Of a stretch of 21,485 bases of DNA, positions 1 to 6,297 are shown one piece after another. Position 1 is the first letter of the stretch. Each line of letters starts with the position of its first letter. The DNA comes from Deltaproteobacteria bacterium (GTDB taxonomy: Bacteria > Desulfobacterota > GWC2-55-46 > DRQE01), in NCBI GenBank assembly GCA_030631875.1, contig DAOVKH010000003.1, forward strand, positions 1 through 21,485, in the 5' to 3' direction. The notes beneath the pieces were generated by a model. That model did no database searches. It saw only the letters and a program-made list of their open reading frames with translations, and was not told where the DNA came from. Made by a program: the position numbers and the translations under genes.

Positions 1-996
1 CTATCTCCTGCTGAACCTTCTATTAACAGAGCGGGCGTTCTCGGTTGAGTTTGAAACCCTCGCGTCACGAATCTCTTTACCGGTCATATGCAAAAACACA
101 TCGTCCAAGGTCGGACGCTTAAGGTTTACGGACAAGACATCAACGGATAGGTCATTTAAGAGGCGTGGTATGAATTTTTCTCCCGACTCCACTATGAGCG
201 CAAGCCCTCCGTCTCCTTCAAGGCGTTTTACATCTAAAGAAAAAATCTCTTTAAGCTCGACCGCCGCCCTATCATCGTCGGTGGTATTAAGGTATATGGT
301 ATCGCCCCTTAGCGAACGCTTGAGTACGTTAGGGGTATCGAGTGCTATGATGCGGCCTTCGTCTATTATGGCTATCCGGTCACAGCTCTCGGCTTCATCC
401 ATATAATGAGTCGTCATGAATACGGTATTACCGTGGCGACGTCTCAGCTCATCTATAAAGCCCCAGACACTGCGCCGCGTCTGCGGATCAAGGCCGAGTG
501 TCGGCTCATCGAGGAATAAGACCTTAGGTCTGTGAAGAAGGCCCCTGGCTATTTCAAGGCGACGCTTCATGCCTCCTGAAAAGGTCTTTACGAAGTCCCC
601 TTTCCTCTCGGTAAGCCCTACGACCTCCAACATCTCGTCTATCCTCGTCTCCGAGAGACGCCTCTCCATGTTATAGAGATATGAGTGGAACTTCAGGTTT
701 TCATATGCGGTGAGTTCATTATCGAGCGTCATCTCCTGAAAGACAAGCCCTATGGATGACCTAACGCCGTGCGGATCTTCTAATGTATCAAATCCGTTTA
801 CGCGCGCCGTGCCCGAGGTTTGGTCAAGGAGTGTGCAAAGGATATCTATGGTAGTGGTCTTACCGGCACCGTTTGGCCCCAAGAAACCAAAGCTCTCGCC
901 TTCTTCTATAGAAAAACTTACGCCGCGTACGGCCTCCTTGCCGTTTGCGTTCTTATATTTTTTAACAAGGTCTTTGACCTCTATGGCTAAGGGCAT
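1..996 (-). CDS. ABC-2-type transporter ATP-binding protein
   Basis: This is the nucleotide-binding subunit of an ABC exporter of the DrrA/NatA/CcmA type, which would power a membrane permease from the cytoplasmic face. The 331-residue protein has a Walker A (GPNGAGKTT, residues 40-48), Q-loop Gln87, signature (FSGGMKRRLEIA, 139-150), Walker B with catalytic Glu (VLFLDEP, 159-165) and H-loop His197. The last ~100 residues look like the C-terminal extension (DUF4162 type) common in this subfamily. The ATG is preceded by GAGGAG at a rather long 12-nt spacing. It begins 17 nt after the stop of the sensor kinase gene, so it is probably in the phoB-phoR transcript. The stop codon is at the first three bases of the window, and an ABC-2 permease gene is expected just beyond it. 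The substrate cannot be read from the sequence; drug, lipid or polysaccharide export are all possible. Confidence 0.93.
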   Translation of the reverse strand: MPLAIEVKDLVKKYKNANGKEAVRGVSFSIEEGESFGFLGPNGAGKTTTIDILCTLLDQTSGTARVNGFDTLEDPHGVRSSIGLVFQEMTLDNELTAYENLKFHSYLYNMERRLSETRIDEMLEVVGLTERKGDFVKTFSGGMKRRLEIARGLLHRPKVLFLDEPTLGLDPQTRRSVWGFIDELRRRHGNTVFMTTHYMDEAESCDRIAIIDEGRIIALDTPNVLKRSLRGDTIYLNTTDDDRAAVELKEIFSLDVKRLEGDGGLALIVESGEKFIPRLLNDLSVDVLSVNLKRPTLDDVFLHMTGKEIRDARVSNSTENARSVNRRFSRR

Positions 997-1013
997 TCGA
1001 GTTGGCTTCTCCT

Positions 1014-2060
1014 CTATGTTGCGTCAGGTGCAAGGTTCAACGTAAAGCTAAAGACAGAGCCTTTGGCCGGTTTACTATCGACCCACACGCGTCCGCCAAG
1101 GCCTTGAATAATATGCTTAACTATGGCGAGCCCAAGGCCTGTTCCGCCAAGCTCGCGACTGCGTGCCTTATCGACTCTATAGAAGCGTTCGAATATCCGT
1201 GCTATATCCATAGCCGGTATTCCTATGCCCGTATCTTTAACATCGACACGCACCTCTGCTGAGTCCCTTGCTACGGTAACGAAGACCTTACCGCCGGCCG
1301 GAGTATACTTTATGGCGTTATCCAGGAGGTTGACGACAACCTGCTCAAGCCTTACCTTATCGCCCAAGACCTTCGGGATATCCGAACCACCGTCTATGGA
1401 TATATCTATCCCCTTATCGTCGCCTTGCTTCTTAAGCCCCTCGGCAACGGATATAACAAGCTCGGCGATATCGAGCGGCTCCGTTACCATCGGCATCTGA
1501 TGAGACTCTATCCTTGAAAGTATCAAGAGATCTTCTATCAGGTGCGACATGCGTGTTGAGTGCTTATCTATTATTCGCAGAAATTCAAGCGTCGTATCTT
1601 TATCGTCTATGCCGCCGTCCAAAAGTGTCTCTGAGTAACCCTTTATGCTCGCAAGCGGTGTCCTCAATTCGTGTGATACATTGGCGACAAAATCCTTCTT
1701 AATGGCCTCGACCTTTTTTTCTTCCGTAACGTCCTGAAGAAATAACATAAGGCTACCCCCTTCAGAGGGAACCATCCTTAAACTAAAGTACCTCTTGCCT
1801 TCCAATATCTCTCTATCCTGCGCCGCCGTCTCTGCCGTACCGACAGAGCCCTTAGTGGCAAGAAAACTCTTTACGGCTCTTACTATGCCCGTACCTTTGA
1901 GTATCTCATCTATGGAGCGTCCCTTTATATCGCTCTTAAGAGAAAAACTATCGAGAAAGAAAGGGTTGGCGTAAAGTATCAGAGCGTCTTTATCTAAGAC
2001 TATAACACCGACCTGCATCTCATTGGTTATGGATTTAAGTATCGCGTCTTCTTTCATCAA
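1014..2060 (-). CDS. phoR: PhoR-like PAS-domain sensor histidine kinase lacking membrane segments
   Basis: This is a 348-residue two-component histidine kinase that should autophosphorylate and pass phosphate to the response regulator encoded directly upstream. Domains in order: a PAS domain (about 10-115), HisKA with the H-box SHELRTPL (phospho-acceptor His130), and HATPase_c with the N-box (Asn244 and Asn248 in VVVNLLDNAIKYTP), G1 box DTGIGI (276-281), F-box FERFYRVD (290-297) and G2 box GGTGLGLAI (305-313). The catalytic core matches the PhoR family. However, the protein starts directly in the PAS domain with no hydrophobic helix, whereas typical PhoR proteins carry one or two N-terminal membrane segments. 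It is therefore predicted to be cytosolic. Its ATG overlaps the stop of the regulator gene in an ATGA, so the two are translationally coupled. The phosphate role is inferred from family similarity; no pst or phoU gene is in view. Confidence 0.9.
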   Translation of the reverse strand: MMKEDAILKSITNEMQVGVIVLDKDALILYANPFFLDSFSLKSDIKGRSIDEILKGTGIVRAVKSFLATKGSVGTAETAAQDREILEGKRYFSLRMVPSEGGSLMLFLQDVTEEKKVEAIKKDFVANVSHELRTPLASIKGYSETLLDGGIDDKDTTLEFLRIIDKHSTRMSHLIEDLLILSRIESHQMPMVTEPLDIAELVISVAEGLKKQGDDKGIDISIDGGSDIPKVLGDKVRLEQVVVNLLDNAIKYTPAGGKVFVTVARDSAEVRVDVKDTGIGIPAMDIARIFERFYRVDKARSRELGGTGLGLAIVKHIIQGLGGRVWVDSKPAKGSVFSFTLNLAPDAT

Positions 2061-2764
2061 TGTGATTCCTCCTCGGACTCCGCGAACCTGTAGCCGACAC
2101 CTCTGACGGTCTCTATATACTCTCCGGCTCCTTGGAGCTTAACCCTCAAGCGCCTAACGTGCGTATCTACCGTCCGCTCCGTTACGAAGCTATCGTCGCC
2201 CCAAGCCTTATTTAAAAGACTGTCTCTCTCAAATACACGCCCCGGTGCGGCCATGAGAACACGCAACAAGTCAAATTCGGTGGTGGTAAGCTCAACACTC
2301 TTGCCCGAAACCTTGACCTTATGCCTCAATGTATCGAGTGATAGTTCGTTGTAGATAAATATCTCTTTGCTCTTCTTATCACCCTGAAGGTTGCTCTCAC
2401 CGGTGCGCTTAAGTACCGCTTTAACTCTAAGTATCAGCTCACGCGGGCTGAAGGGTTTGGTTATGTAATCCTCGGCACCAAGCTCAAAGCCCAGGACTCT
2501 GTCTATCTCCTCGCCCTTGGCCGTTAGCATTATTACAGGTATATCGGCTGTAACGGGCTCACGCTTTAGGTGCTTCAGTGCCTCTGTGCCCTCCATGTTG
2601 GGGAGCATTATATCGAGGAGTATCAGATCCGGCAACCGTTCCTTGGCCAACTCTATGGCTTCTCGCCCGTCGGTTGCCTCTATGACTTCGTAGCCCGCCT
2701 TCTTAAGGTTATAGCCGAGAAGGTTGAGTATGTCGGGCTCGTCATCTACTGTAAGTACCTTCAT
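2057..2764 (-). CDS. phoB: PhoB-like OmpR-family response regulator
   Basis: This is a 235-residue DNA-binding response regulator. The receiver domain (1-120) shows the acidic pair Asp7/Asp8, phospho-acceptor Asp51 (LILLDIMLP), the switch Thr81 (MLTAK) and conserved Lys103 (ITKPF). The C-terminal winged-helix trans_reg_C domain carries the typical LTTTEFDLLRVL, RVFERDSLL and RTVDTHVRRLRVKL segments and ends with TVRGVGYRF. It should dimerise when phosphorylated and activate or repress target promoters. It overlaps the kinase gene downstream by 4 bases. The ATG is preceded by AGGGG at about 6-7 nt. A TATAAT box lies about 85 bp upstream, with a hairpin between that box and the gene. The gene order is regulator-kinase-ABC ATPase, so the transporter may be a target or partner of the system. 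The PhoB name rests on overall similarity rather than on phosphate genes nearby. Confidence 0.92.
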   Translation of the reverse strand: MKVLTVDDEPDILNLLGYNLKKAGYEVIEATDGREAIELAKERLPDLILLDIMLPNMEGTEALKHLKREPVTADIPVIMLTAKGEEIDRVLGFELGAEDYITKPFSPRELILRVKAVLKRTGESNLQGDKKSKEIFIYNELSLDTLRHKVKVSGKSVELTTTEFDLLRVLMAAPGRVFERDSLLNKAWGDDSFVTERTVDTHVRRLRVKLQGAGEYIETVRGVGYRFAESEEESH

Positions 2765-2815
2765 ATTTGACCCCTAATTAATTCAAACTTATAAAAGCTC
2801 TGCCTTAAATAGAAA

Positions 2816-2832
2816 CGCCGCCAAAGGCGGCG
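2816..2832 (-). terminator. Candidate intrinsic terminator downstream of nfnB
   Basis: A perfect 7-bp GC stem, CGCCGCC and GGCGGCG, closes on a 3-nt loop. On the minus strand it is followed by a broken T-tract (TTTCTATTT). It sits about 100 nt after the nfnB stop and 50 nt before phoB, so it probably ends the nfn transcript. It also lies downstream of the candidate phoB promoter, so it could act as a leader hairpin for that gene. Confidence 0.6.
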
Positions 2833-2848
2833 GCAATTCTATATTTAT

Positions 2849-2878
2849 ATTATATACACAGGCTCTTAGGGCTCTTAA
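2849..2878 (-). promoter_or_regulatory. Candidate phoB promoter
   Basis: On the minus strand, TTAAGA (complement of 2873-2878) is separated by 18 nt from a perfect TATAAT (complement of 2849-2854). The surroundings are very AT-rich, so the -10 match alone is weak evidence. If it is used, transcription starts near 2842 and the hairpin at 2816-2832 is in the 5' leader of phoB. Confidence 0.35.
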
Positions 2879-2929
2879 GAAAGACTAACCTAAGCTCTCC
2901 CGTTACGCACCCTATCTCGCCCGAATTAC

Positions 2930-4348
2930 TTACCATTTGCCCGTCTTCAGGTATTCGTCTATAGAGGCCGCCGCCTTACGGCCATCCCCCATAGCGAGTA
3001 TTACGGTCGACCCGCCTCGGACTATATCACCGCCTGCGAAGACACCCTTCTTATTGGCTCTTCCCGTCTCTTCATCGACTATGACGTTGCCCCACTTATT
3101 CAGCTTCAGGTCGGGCGTTGTCTGAGGTATGAGCGGGTTGGCTCCATTACCGATTGAAATGACGGCTACGTCGCATGGCAACTCGAATTCAGAGCCTTCT
3201 ATGACGACGGGCCTTCTTCTGCCGCTATCATCAGGCTCGCCAAGCTCCATCTTAACGCACTCAACGGCTCTCAAACGCCCTTCTTTATCACCTATGAAAC
3301 GCACGGGGTTATTTAAGAGCCTAAAGTTCACGCCCTCTTCCTCGGCGTGGTGAACCTCTTCGACCCTTGCAGGTAATTCTTCACGCGAACGCCTGTAAAC
3401 TATGCTCACCTCATCGGGACATAGCCTTATGGCGGTACGTGCCGCGTCCATCGCCGTATTACCACCGCCTATTACAACGACGTTATCGCCGTTAAGTACG
3501 GGGGTGTCGTACTCGGGGAACTCATAGGCGCGCATCAGATTAAGGCGCGTTAAGAATTCGTTGGCCGAGTATACGCCTATAAGGTTCTCTCCGGGAAGCC
3601 CCATGAAGTAAGGCAACCCCGCACCGGAACCTACAAAGACGGCATCAAAGCCCTCATTAAGTAACTCATCTATAGTATCGAGCTTACCGACGACGGCGTT
3701 ATACTCAATCTTTACACCCATGCGCTCTAAGTAATCTACCTCGGCGTCGACTATCTTCTTCGGAAGCCTGAACTCCGGTATGCCGTATACGAGCACACCA
3801 CCTGCCTTGTGTAGTGCCTCAAAGACCGTAACCTTATGGCCCATCTTTATGAGGTCTCCTGCGGCGGCAAGGCTCGCAGGGCCCGAGCCGACTATGGCAA
3901 CACTCTTGCCCGTAGCATTTGGCATTACAGGGATAGTGACCTCGCCGTGCTCACGCTCGTAGTCGGCGGCGAATTTTTCGAGCCTTCCTATGGATACCGA
4001 CTCACCCTTCTTAGCTATAATGCAGACCTTCTCGCATTGGTCTTCCTGCGGACAGACCCTTCCGCAGACGGCCGGAAGTCCGTTCGTCTCTTTAAGCTTA
4101 CGTGCCGCCTCGACGAACTTACCCTCGGCTATCAAGCGTATGAACCACGGTATATCAATACCGACCGGACATCCGCCGACGCATATAGGGTTCTTACACT
4201 GTATGCAGCGCCTTGCTTCTTCTATGGCCTGCTCGGGTGTGTAGCCCAAGGGGACTTCATAAAAATTCTTTACACGCTCCTCGGGCGGTTGCTCGCCCAT
4301 GGGTTGCCTTGGTATCTTCATACGTTCGCGAATCTCTTTGGGATCCAT
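2930..4348 (-). CDS. nfnB: NfnB / glutamate synthase small-subunit-like FAD-dependent oxidoreductase
   Basis: This is a 472-residue iron-sulfur flavoprotein of the GltD/NfnB/SudA family. Residues 48-60 carry CxxCxxxxCxxxC (Cys48, 51, 56, 60) and residues 95-109 a second cluster of four (Cys95, 99, 105, 109); these are the two N-terminal [4Fe-4S] sites. A Rossmann FAD site is at VGSGPAS (152-158), and an NAD(P)-binding site is at VIGGGNTAMDAAR (291-303). The C-terminal VFAGGDIVRGGSTV segment is the conserved FAD-contact motif. With NfnA directly upstream (4-nt gap) it should form the NADH-dependent reduced ferredoxin:NADP+ oxidoreductase, which couples ferredoxin and NADH oxidation to NADP+ reduction. 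The alternatives are sulfide dehydrogenase SudA or a free-standing glutamate synthase beta-like protein. No gltB alpha subunit is in the window, which favours Nfn/Sud. The ATG has only a weak SD. An internal Met10, just before the conserved KIPRQPM, is a possible alternative start. Confidence 0.88.
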   Translation of the reverse strand: MDPKEIRERMKIPRQPMGEQPPEERVKNFYEVPLGYTPEQAIEEARRCIQCKNPICVGGCPVGIDIPWFIRLIAEGKFVEAARKLKETNGLPAVCGRVCPQEDQCEKVCIIAKKGESVSIGRLEKFAADYEREHGEVTIPVMPNATGKSVAIVGSGPASLAAAGDLIKMGHKVTVFEALHKAGGVLVYGIPEFRLPKKIVDAEVDYLERMGVKIEYNAVVGKLDTIDELLNEGFDAVFVGSGAGLPYFMGLPGENLIGVYSANEFLTRLNLMRAYEFPEYDTPVLNGDNVVVIGGGNTAMDAARTAIRLCPDEVSIVYRRSREELPARVEEVHHAEEEGVNFRLLNNPVRFIGDKEGRLRAVECVKMELGEPDDSGRRRPVVIEGSEFELPCDVAVISIGNGANPLIPQTTPDLKLNKWGNVIVDEETGRANKKGVFAGGDIVRGGSTVILAMGDGRKAAASIDEYLKTGKW

Positions 4349-4352
4349 AGCT

Positions 4353-5213
4353 CTAATCGTCTCCCTTCTTATCGTAACAGCGAGTGCCCTCGTGGTAGGT
4401 ATACTCCTCGACTGCCATCTTTTCTTCTTTAAAGTAACTTCTGTTTCTCATGACAAGCTCCTCAAAGTCGACCAAGTGTCCGTCGAATTCCGGACCATCG
4501 ACGCATACGAATTTATTCTCACCACCTATTGTAACCCTGCACGCCCCACACATCCCCGTGCCGTCTACCATAATCGGGTTAAGGCTGACCATCGTATTGA
4601 TGGCGGACGGGCGAGTAACCTCGCTTACGGCTCTCATCATGGGAATAGGCCCTACGGCAATGACCAAGTCTATCTTAAGGCCTTCTTTTATGAACTCGCC
4701 GAGTACGTCTGTTACGAAACCATGGTGGCCGGAACTACCATCATCTGTCGTTATATGGAGCTCGTCGGATACGCCACGCATCTCGTCTTCAAGTATAAGC
4801 AAATCCTTTGACCTCGAGCCGACAATTGAAATAACCTTGCATCCTGCTTCTTTAAGTGCGGCTCCTATCGGGTAGGTTACGGCCGTACCAATACCGCCGC
4901 CTACACAGACGACCGTGCCATAATTTTCAATATGCGTCGGCATTCCGAGCGGCCCTACAACGTCGAGTATCGAAGAGCCGACCTTCATGCCGCCGAGTAT
5001 TGAGGTCGACTTGCCGACCTCTTGGACGATTACCGTAATGGTTCCGGCCTCGTCATCGGAGTTAACGATGGTAAGCGGAATACGCTCGCCCTGCTCATTC
5101 ATGCGCAGAAGAACGAATTGCCCTGCCTTACGCTTCTTGGCTATACGCGGTGCCTTTATCTCTATCTGCCAGACAAGGTGCGTAAGCTCCTTCTTCCCTA
5201 CTATCTCAAACAT
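4353..5213 (-). CDS. nfnA: NfnA / sulfide dehydrogenase beta-like FAD/NAD-binding [2Fe-2S] protein
   Basis: This is a 286-residue ferredoxin-NADP reductase-like subunit related to dihydroorotate dehydrogenase electron transfer protein PyrK. An N-terminal FAD-binding barrel includes RIPLTI (44-49). An NAD-binding Rossmann fold has GGGIGTA (105-111). A [2Fe-2S] site has MCGAC (221-225; Cys222, Cys225) and Cys237 in FVCVDGPEFDGH, as in NfnA and SudB. In the Nfn complex this subunit carries the bifurcating partner chemistry with NADH while NfnB handles NADPH. The length is normal for the family. The ATG has a good SD (GGAGCG, about 9 nt away). It lies 46 nt after tlyA with no terminator between, so it is likely transcribed with the isoprenoid-tlyA group as well as with nfnB. 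Assignment to Nfn rather than Sud cannot be settled by sequence reading alone. Confidence 0.88.
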   Translation of the reverse strand: MFEIVGKKELTHLVWQIEIKAPRIAKKRKAGQFVLLRMNEQGERIPLTIVNSDDEAGTITVIVQEVGKSTSILGGMKVGSSILDVVGPLGMPTHIENYGTVVCVGGGIGTAVTYPIGAALKEAGCKVISIVGSRSKDLLILEDEMRGVSDELHITTDDGSSGHHGFVTDVLGEFIKEGLKIDLVIAVGPIPMMRAVSEVTRPSAINTMVSLNPIMVDGTGMCGACRVTIGGENKFVCVDGPEFDGHLVDFEELVMRNRSYFKEEKMAVEEYTYHEGTRCYDKKGDD

Positions 5214-5259
5214 ATCTAAGTCGCTCCTTATATAAATATTTCAACAAATTTAATATATA

Positions 5260-5955
5260 CTAAACGAGGGCGTATAACCAGAACTCTTTATTGCCCTTCT
5301 TTGCCCCCTTTATGGGAGATTCCATAGTGCCCATAACCGTAAAGCCGACCTCCTCGGCAAAGCTCGATATATCCTCTATAACGGCCTTATGGAGGCTCTC
5401 GTCCTTTACGACCCCGCCCTTACCGACAAGCCCCTTACCGACCTCAAATTGAGGCTTTATGAGTGCCAATAGTATAGCACCTTCCCTTAAAAAGTCCTTC
5501 ACATTGGAGAGGACTTTTTTAAGGGATATAAATGACACGTCTATGACGGCTATGTCAACTTCTCCATCTATATCCGCACGGCTCATGTGGCGTATATTAC
5601 AGCCCTCCATCAGGTGAACCCTCGCGTCGTCTCTCAACTTTACGTCTATAATCCCTTTGCCGACGTCTATGGCATGGACAAACTTTGCGCCTCGCTGAAG
5701 CATGCAATCGGTAAAGCCTCCGGTAGAAGAACCAACGTCCATGGCCGTAAGCCCCGTAACATCTATATTAAAGCCCGTAATAGCGCCCTCTAACTTAAGC
5801 CCACCTCTGCCGACAAACGGCAGGTCTTCTTTGAGCTTCACCTCAAGGGTCGGGTCGACCTCTGTACCGGCCTTATCGATGACACGTCCGTCGACCGTAA
5901 CCTTGCCGGCCATGATAAGGGCTTGGGCGCGGCTACGACTACCTGTCAACCCCAA
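5260..5955 (-). CDS. tlyA: TlyA-family rRNA 2'-O-methyltransferase (start uncertain)
   Basis: TlyA proteins combine an N-terminal S4 RNA-binding domain with an FtsJ/RrmJ-type SAM methyltransferase that modifies ribose 2'-OH groups of rRNA. Visible here are the S4 remnant SRSRAQALIMAGKVTVDG, the SAM site DVGSSTGGFTDCML, and the family's FtsJ-type residues in GRGGLKLE, IDVSFISL, IKPQFEVGKGL and GNKEFWLYA. The coordinates given use TTG at 5955, the first standard start codon. Reading upstream in the same frame, residues K-K-V-R-I-D-C-L-V-V-D-L-G-L continue the normal start of an S4 domain, so the real protein probably begins earlier, near 5976-6057. No ATG, GTG or TTG occurs there before the stop at 6121-6123; only ATA and ATT codons do. 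TTG 5955 would truncate the S4 domain and has no clear SD. The gene follows dxs, as in many bacteria. Confidence 0.85.
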   Translation of the reverse strand: MGLTGSRSRAQALIMAGKVTVDGRVIDKAGTEVDPTLEVKLKEDLPFVGRGGLKLEGAITGFNIDVTGLTAMDVGSSTGGFTDCMLQRGAKFVHAIDVGKGIIDVKLRDDARVHLMEGCNIRHMSRADIDGEVDIAVIDVSFISLKKVLSNVKDFLREGAILLALIKPQFEVGKGLVGKGGVVKDESLHKAVIEDISSFAEEVGFTVMGTMESPIKGAKKGNKEFWLYALV

Positions 5956-6082
5956 GTCAACGACGAGGCAATCTATGCGGACTTTCTTGGCCTTCTTAAT
6001 CTTTTTCTTATTAGTATCTATGGTAGCCCGTCTTAAAACTTTTAACTTAGTTACAATGAGAAACGATAACTCAAAACCCTTC

Positions 6083-6127
6083 TTATGTGCGCCGAATCCT
6101 TCTACAAGCTCAGAACAGGCTCACACC
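6083..6127. repeat. Short repeat mosaic: hairpin-core fragment plus a widespread-type REP motif
   Basis: Bases 6083-6096 (TTATGTGCGCCGAA) match 6232-6245 at 13 of 14 positions. Bases 6097-6127 then replace the sequence seen in the second unit with a segment containing CTTCTACAAGCTCAG and AACAGGCTC. This segment resembles the TTCGACAAGCTCAGGACAGG-type extragenic element that I recall from many unrelated bacterial genomes. The block directly precedes the first 31-bp repeat copy and may overlap the 5' end of an extended tlyA reading frame. Confidence 0.6.
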
Positions 6128-6158
6128 GAAACATAACAATGCAGGGGGGCTTTTATCA
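6128..6158. repeat. 31-bp direct repeat, copy 1
   Basis: The 31 bases starting GAAACATAAC and ending CTTTTATCA are identical to 6257-6287. The unit contains a run of six G. Similarity continues weakly for about 10 bases beyond the perfect match (CAGCCACAAA against AGGCCGCAAA). Confidence 0.9.
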
Positions 6159-6208
6159 CAGCCACAAAATACGAGGCAAAGAGAAAAGTTCTCCTGCGAG
6201 GCATGTAA

Positions 6209-6256
6209 AAGATTAGGAGTGAGTCGCACTTTTATGTGCGTCGAACGACTAATCTT
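6209..6256. repeat. Imperfect palindrome between the 31-bp repeats
   Basis: Outer arms AAGATTAG (6209-6216) and CTAATCTT (6249-6256) are perfectly complementary. An inner hairpin CGCAC/GTGCG (6225-6229 and 6236-6240) has a TTTTAT loop. The inner part, GAGTGAGTCGCACTTTTA (6217-6234), recurs with one change at 21463-21480. The palindrome abuts copy 2 of the 31-bp repeat. A small separate hairpin, GAGAA-AAG-TTCTC, lies at 6181-6193. Confidence 0.75.
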
Positions 6257-6287
6257 GAAACATAACAATGCAGGGGGGCTTTTATCA
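6257..6287. repeat. 31-bp direct repeat, copy 2
   Basis: This is the perfect second copy of 6128-6158, offset by 129 bp. It ends 10 bases before the dxs stop codon. No transposase gene or terminal inverted repeat flanks the pair. Confidence 0.9.
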
Positions 6288-6297
6288 AGGCCGCAAA

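Noticed and set aside
2930..4348. Glutamate synthase small subunit (gltD) as the main name
   Set aside because: No large subunit is present, and the partner directly upstream is the NfnA/SudB-type [2Fe-2S] flavoprotein, which fits an Nfn or Sud complex.
3836..4432. A 198-codon open frame on the plus strand opposite nfnB/nfnA
   Set aside because: It lies antisense to clearly conserved coding sequence, has no recognisable motif, and is explained by the codon bias of the minus-strand genes.
6128..6287. Possible CRISPR array
   Set aside because: There are only two repeat copies, the 98-bp interval contains a palindrome rather than a spacer of normal length, and no cas gene is nearby.
6128..6287. 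Insertion sequence flanked by 31-bp target duplications
   Set aside because: The 98-bp interior has no transposase and no terminal inverted repeats, and a 31-bp target duplication would be unusual.
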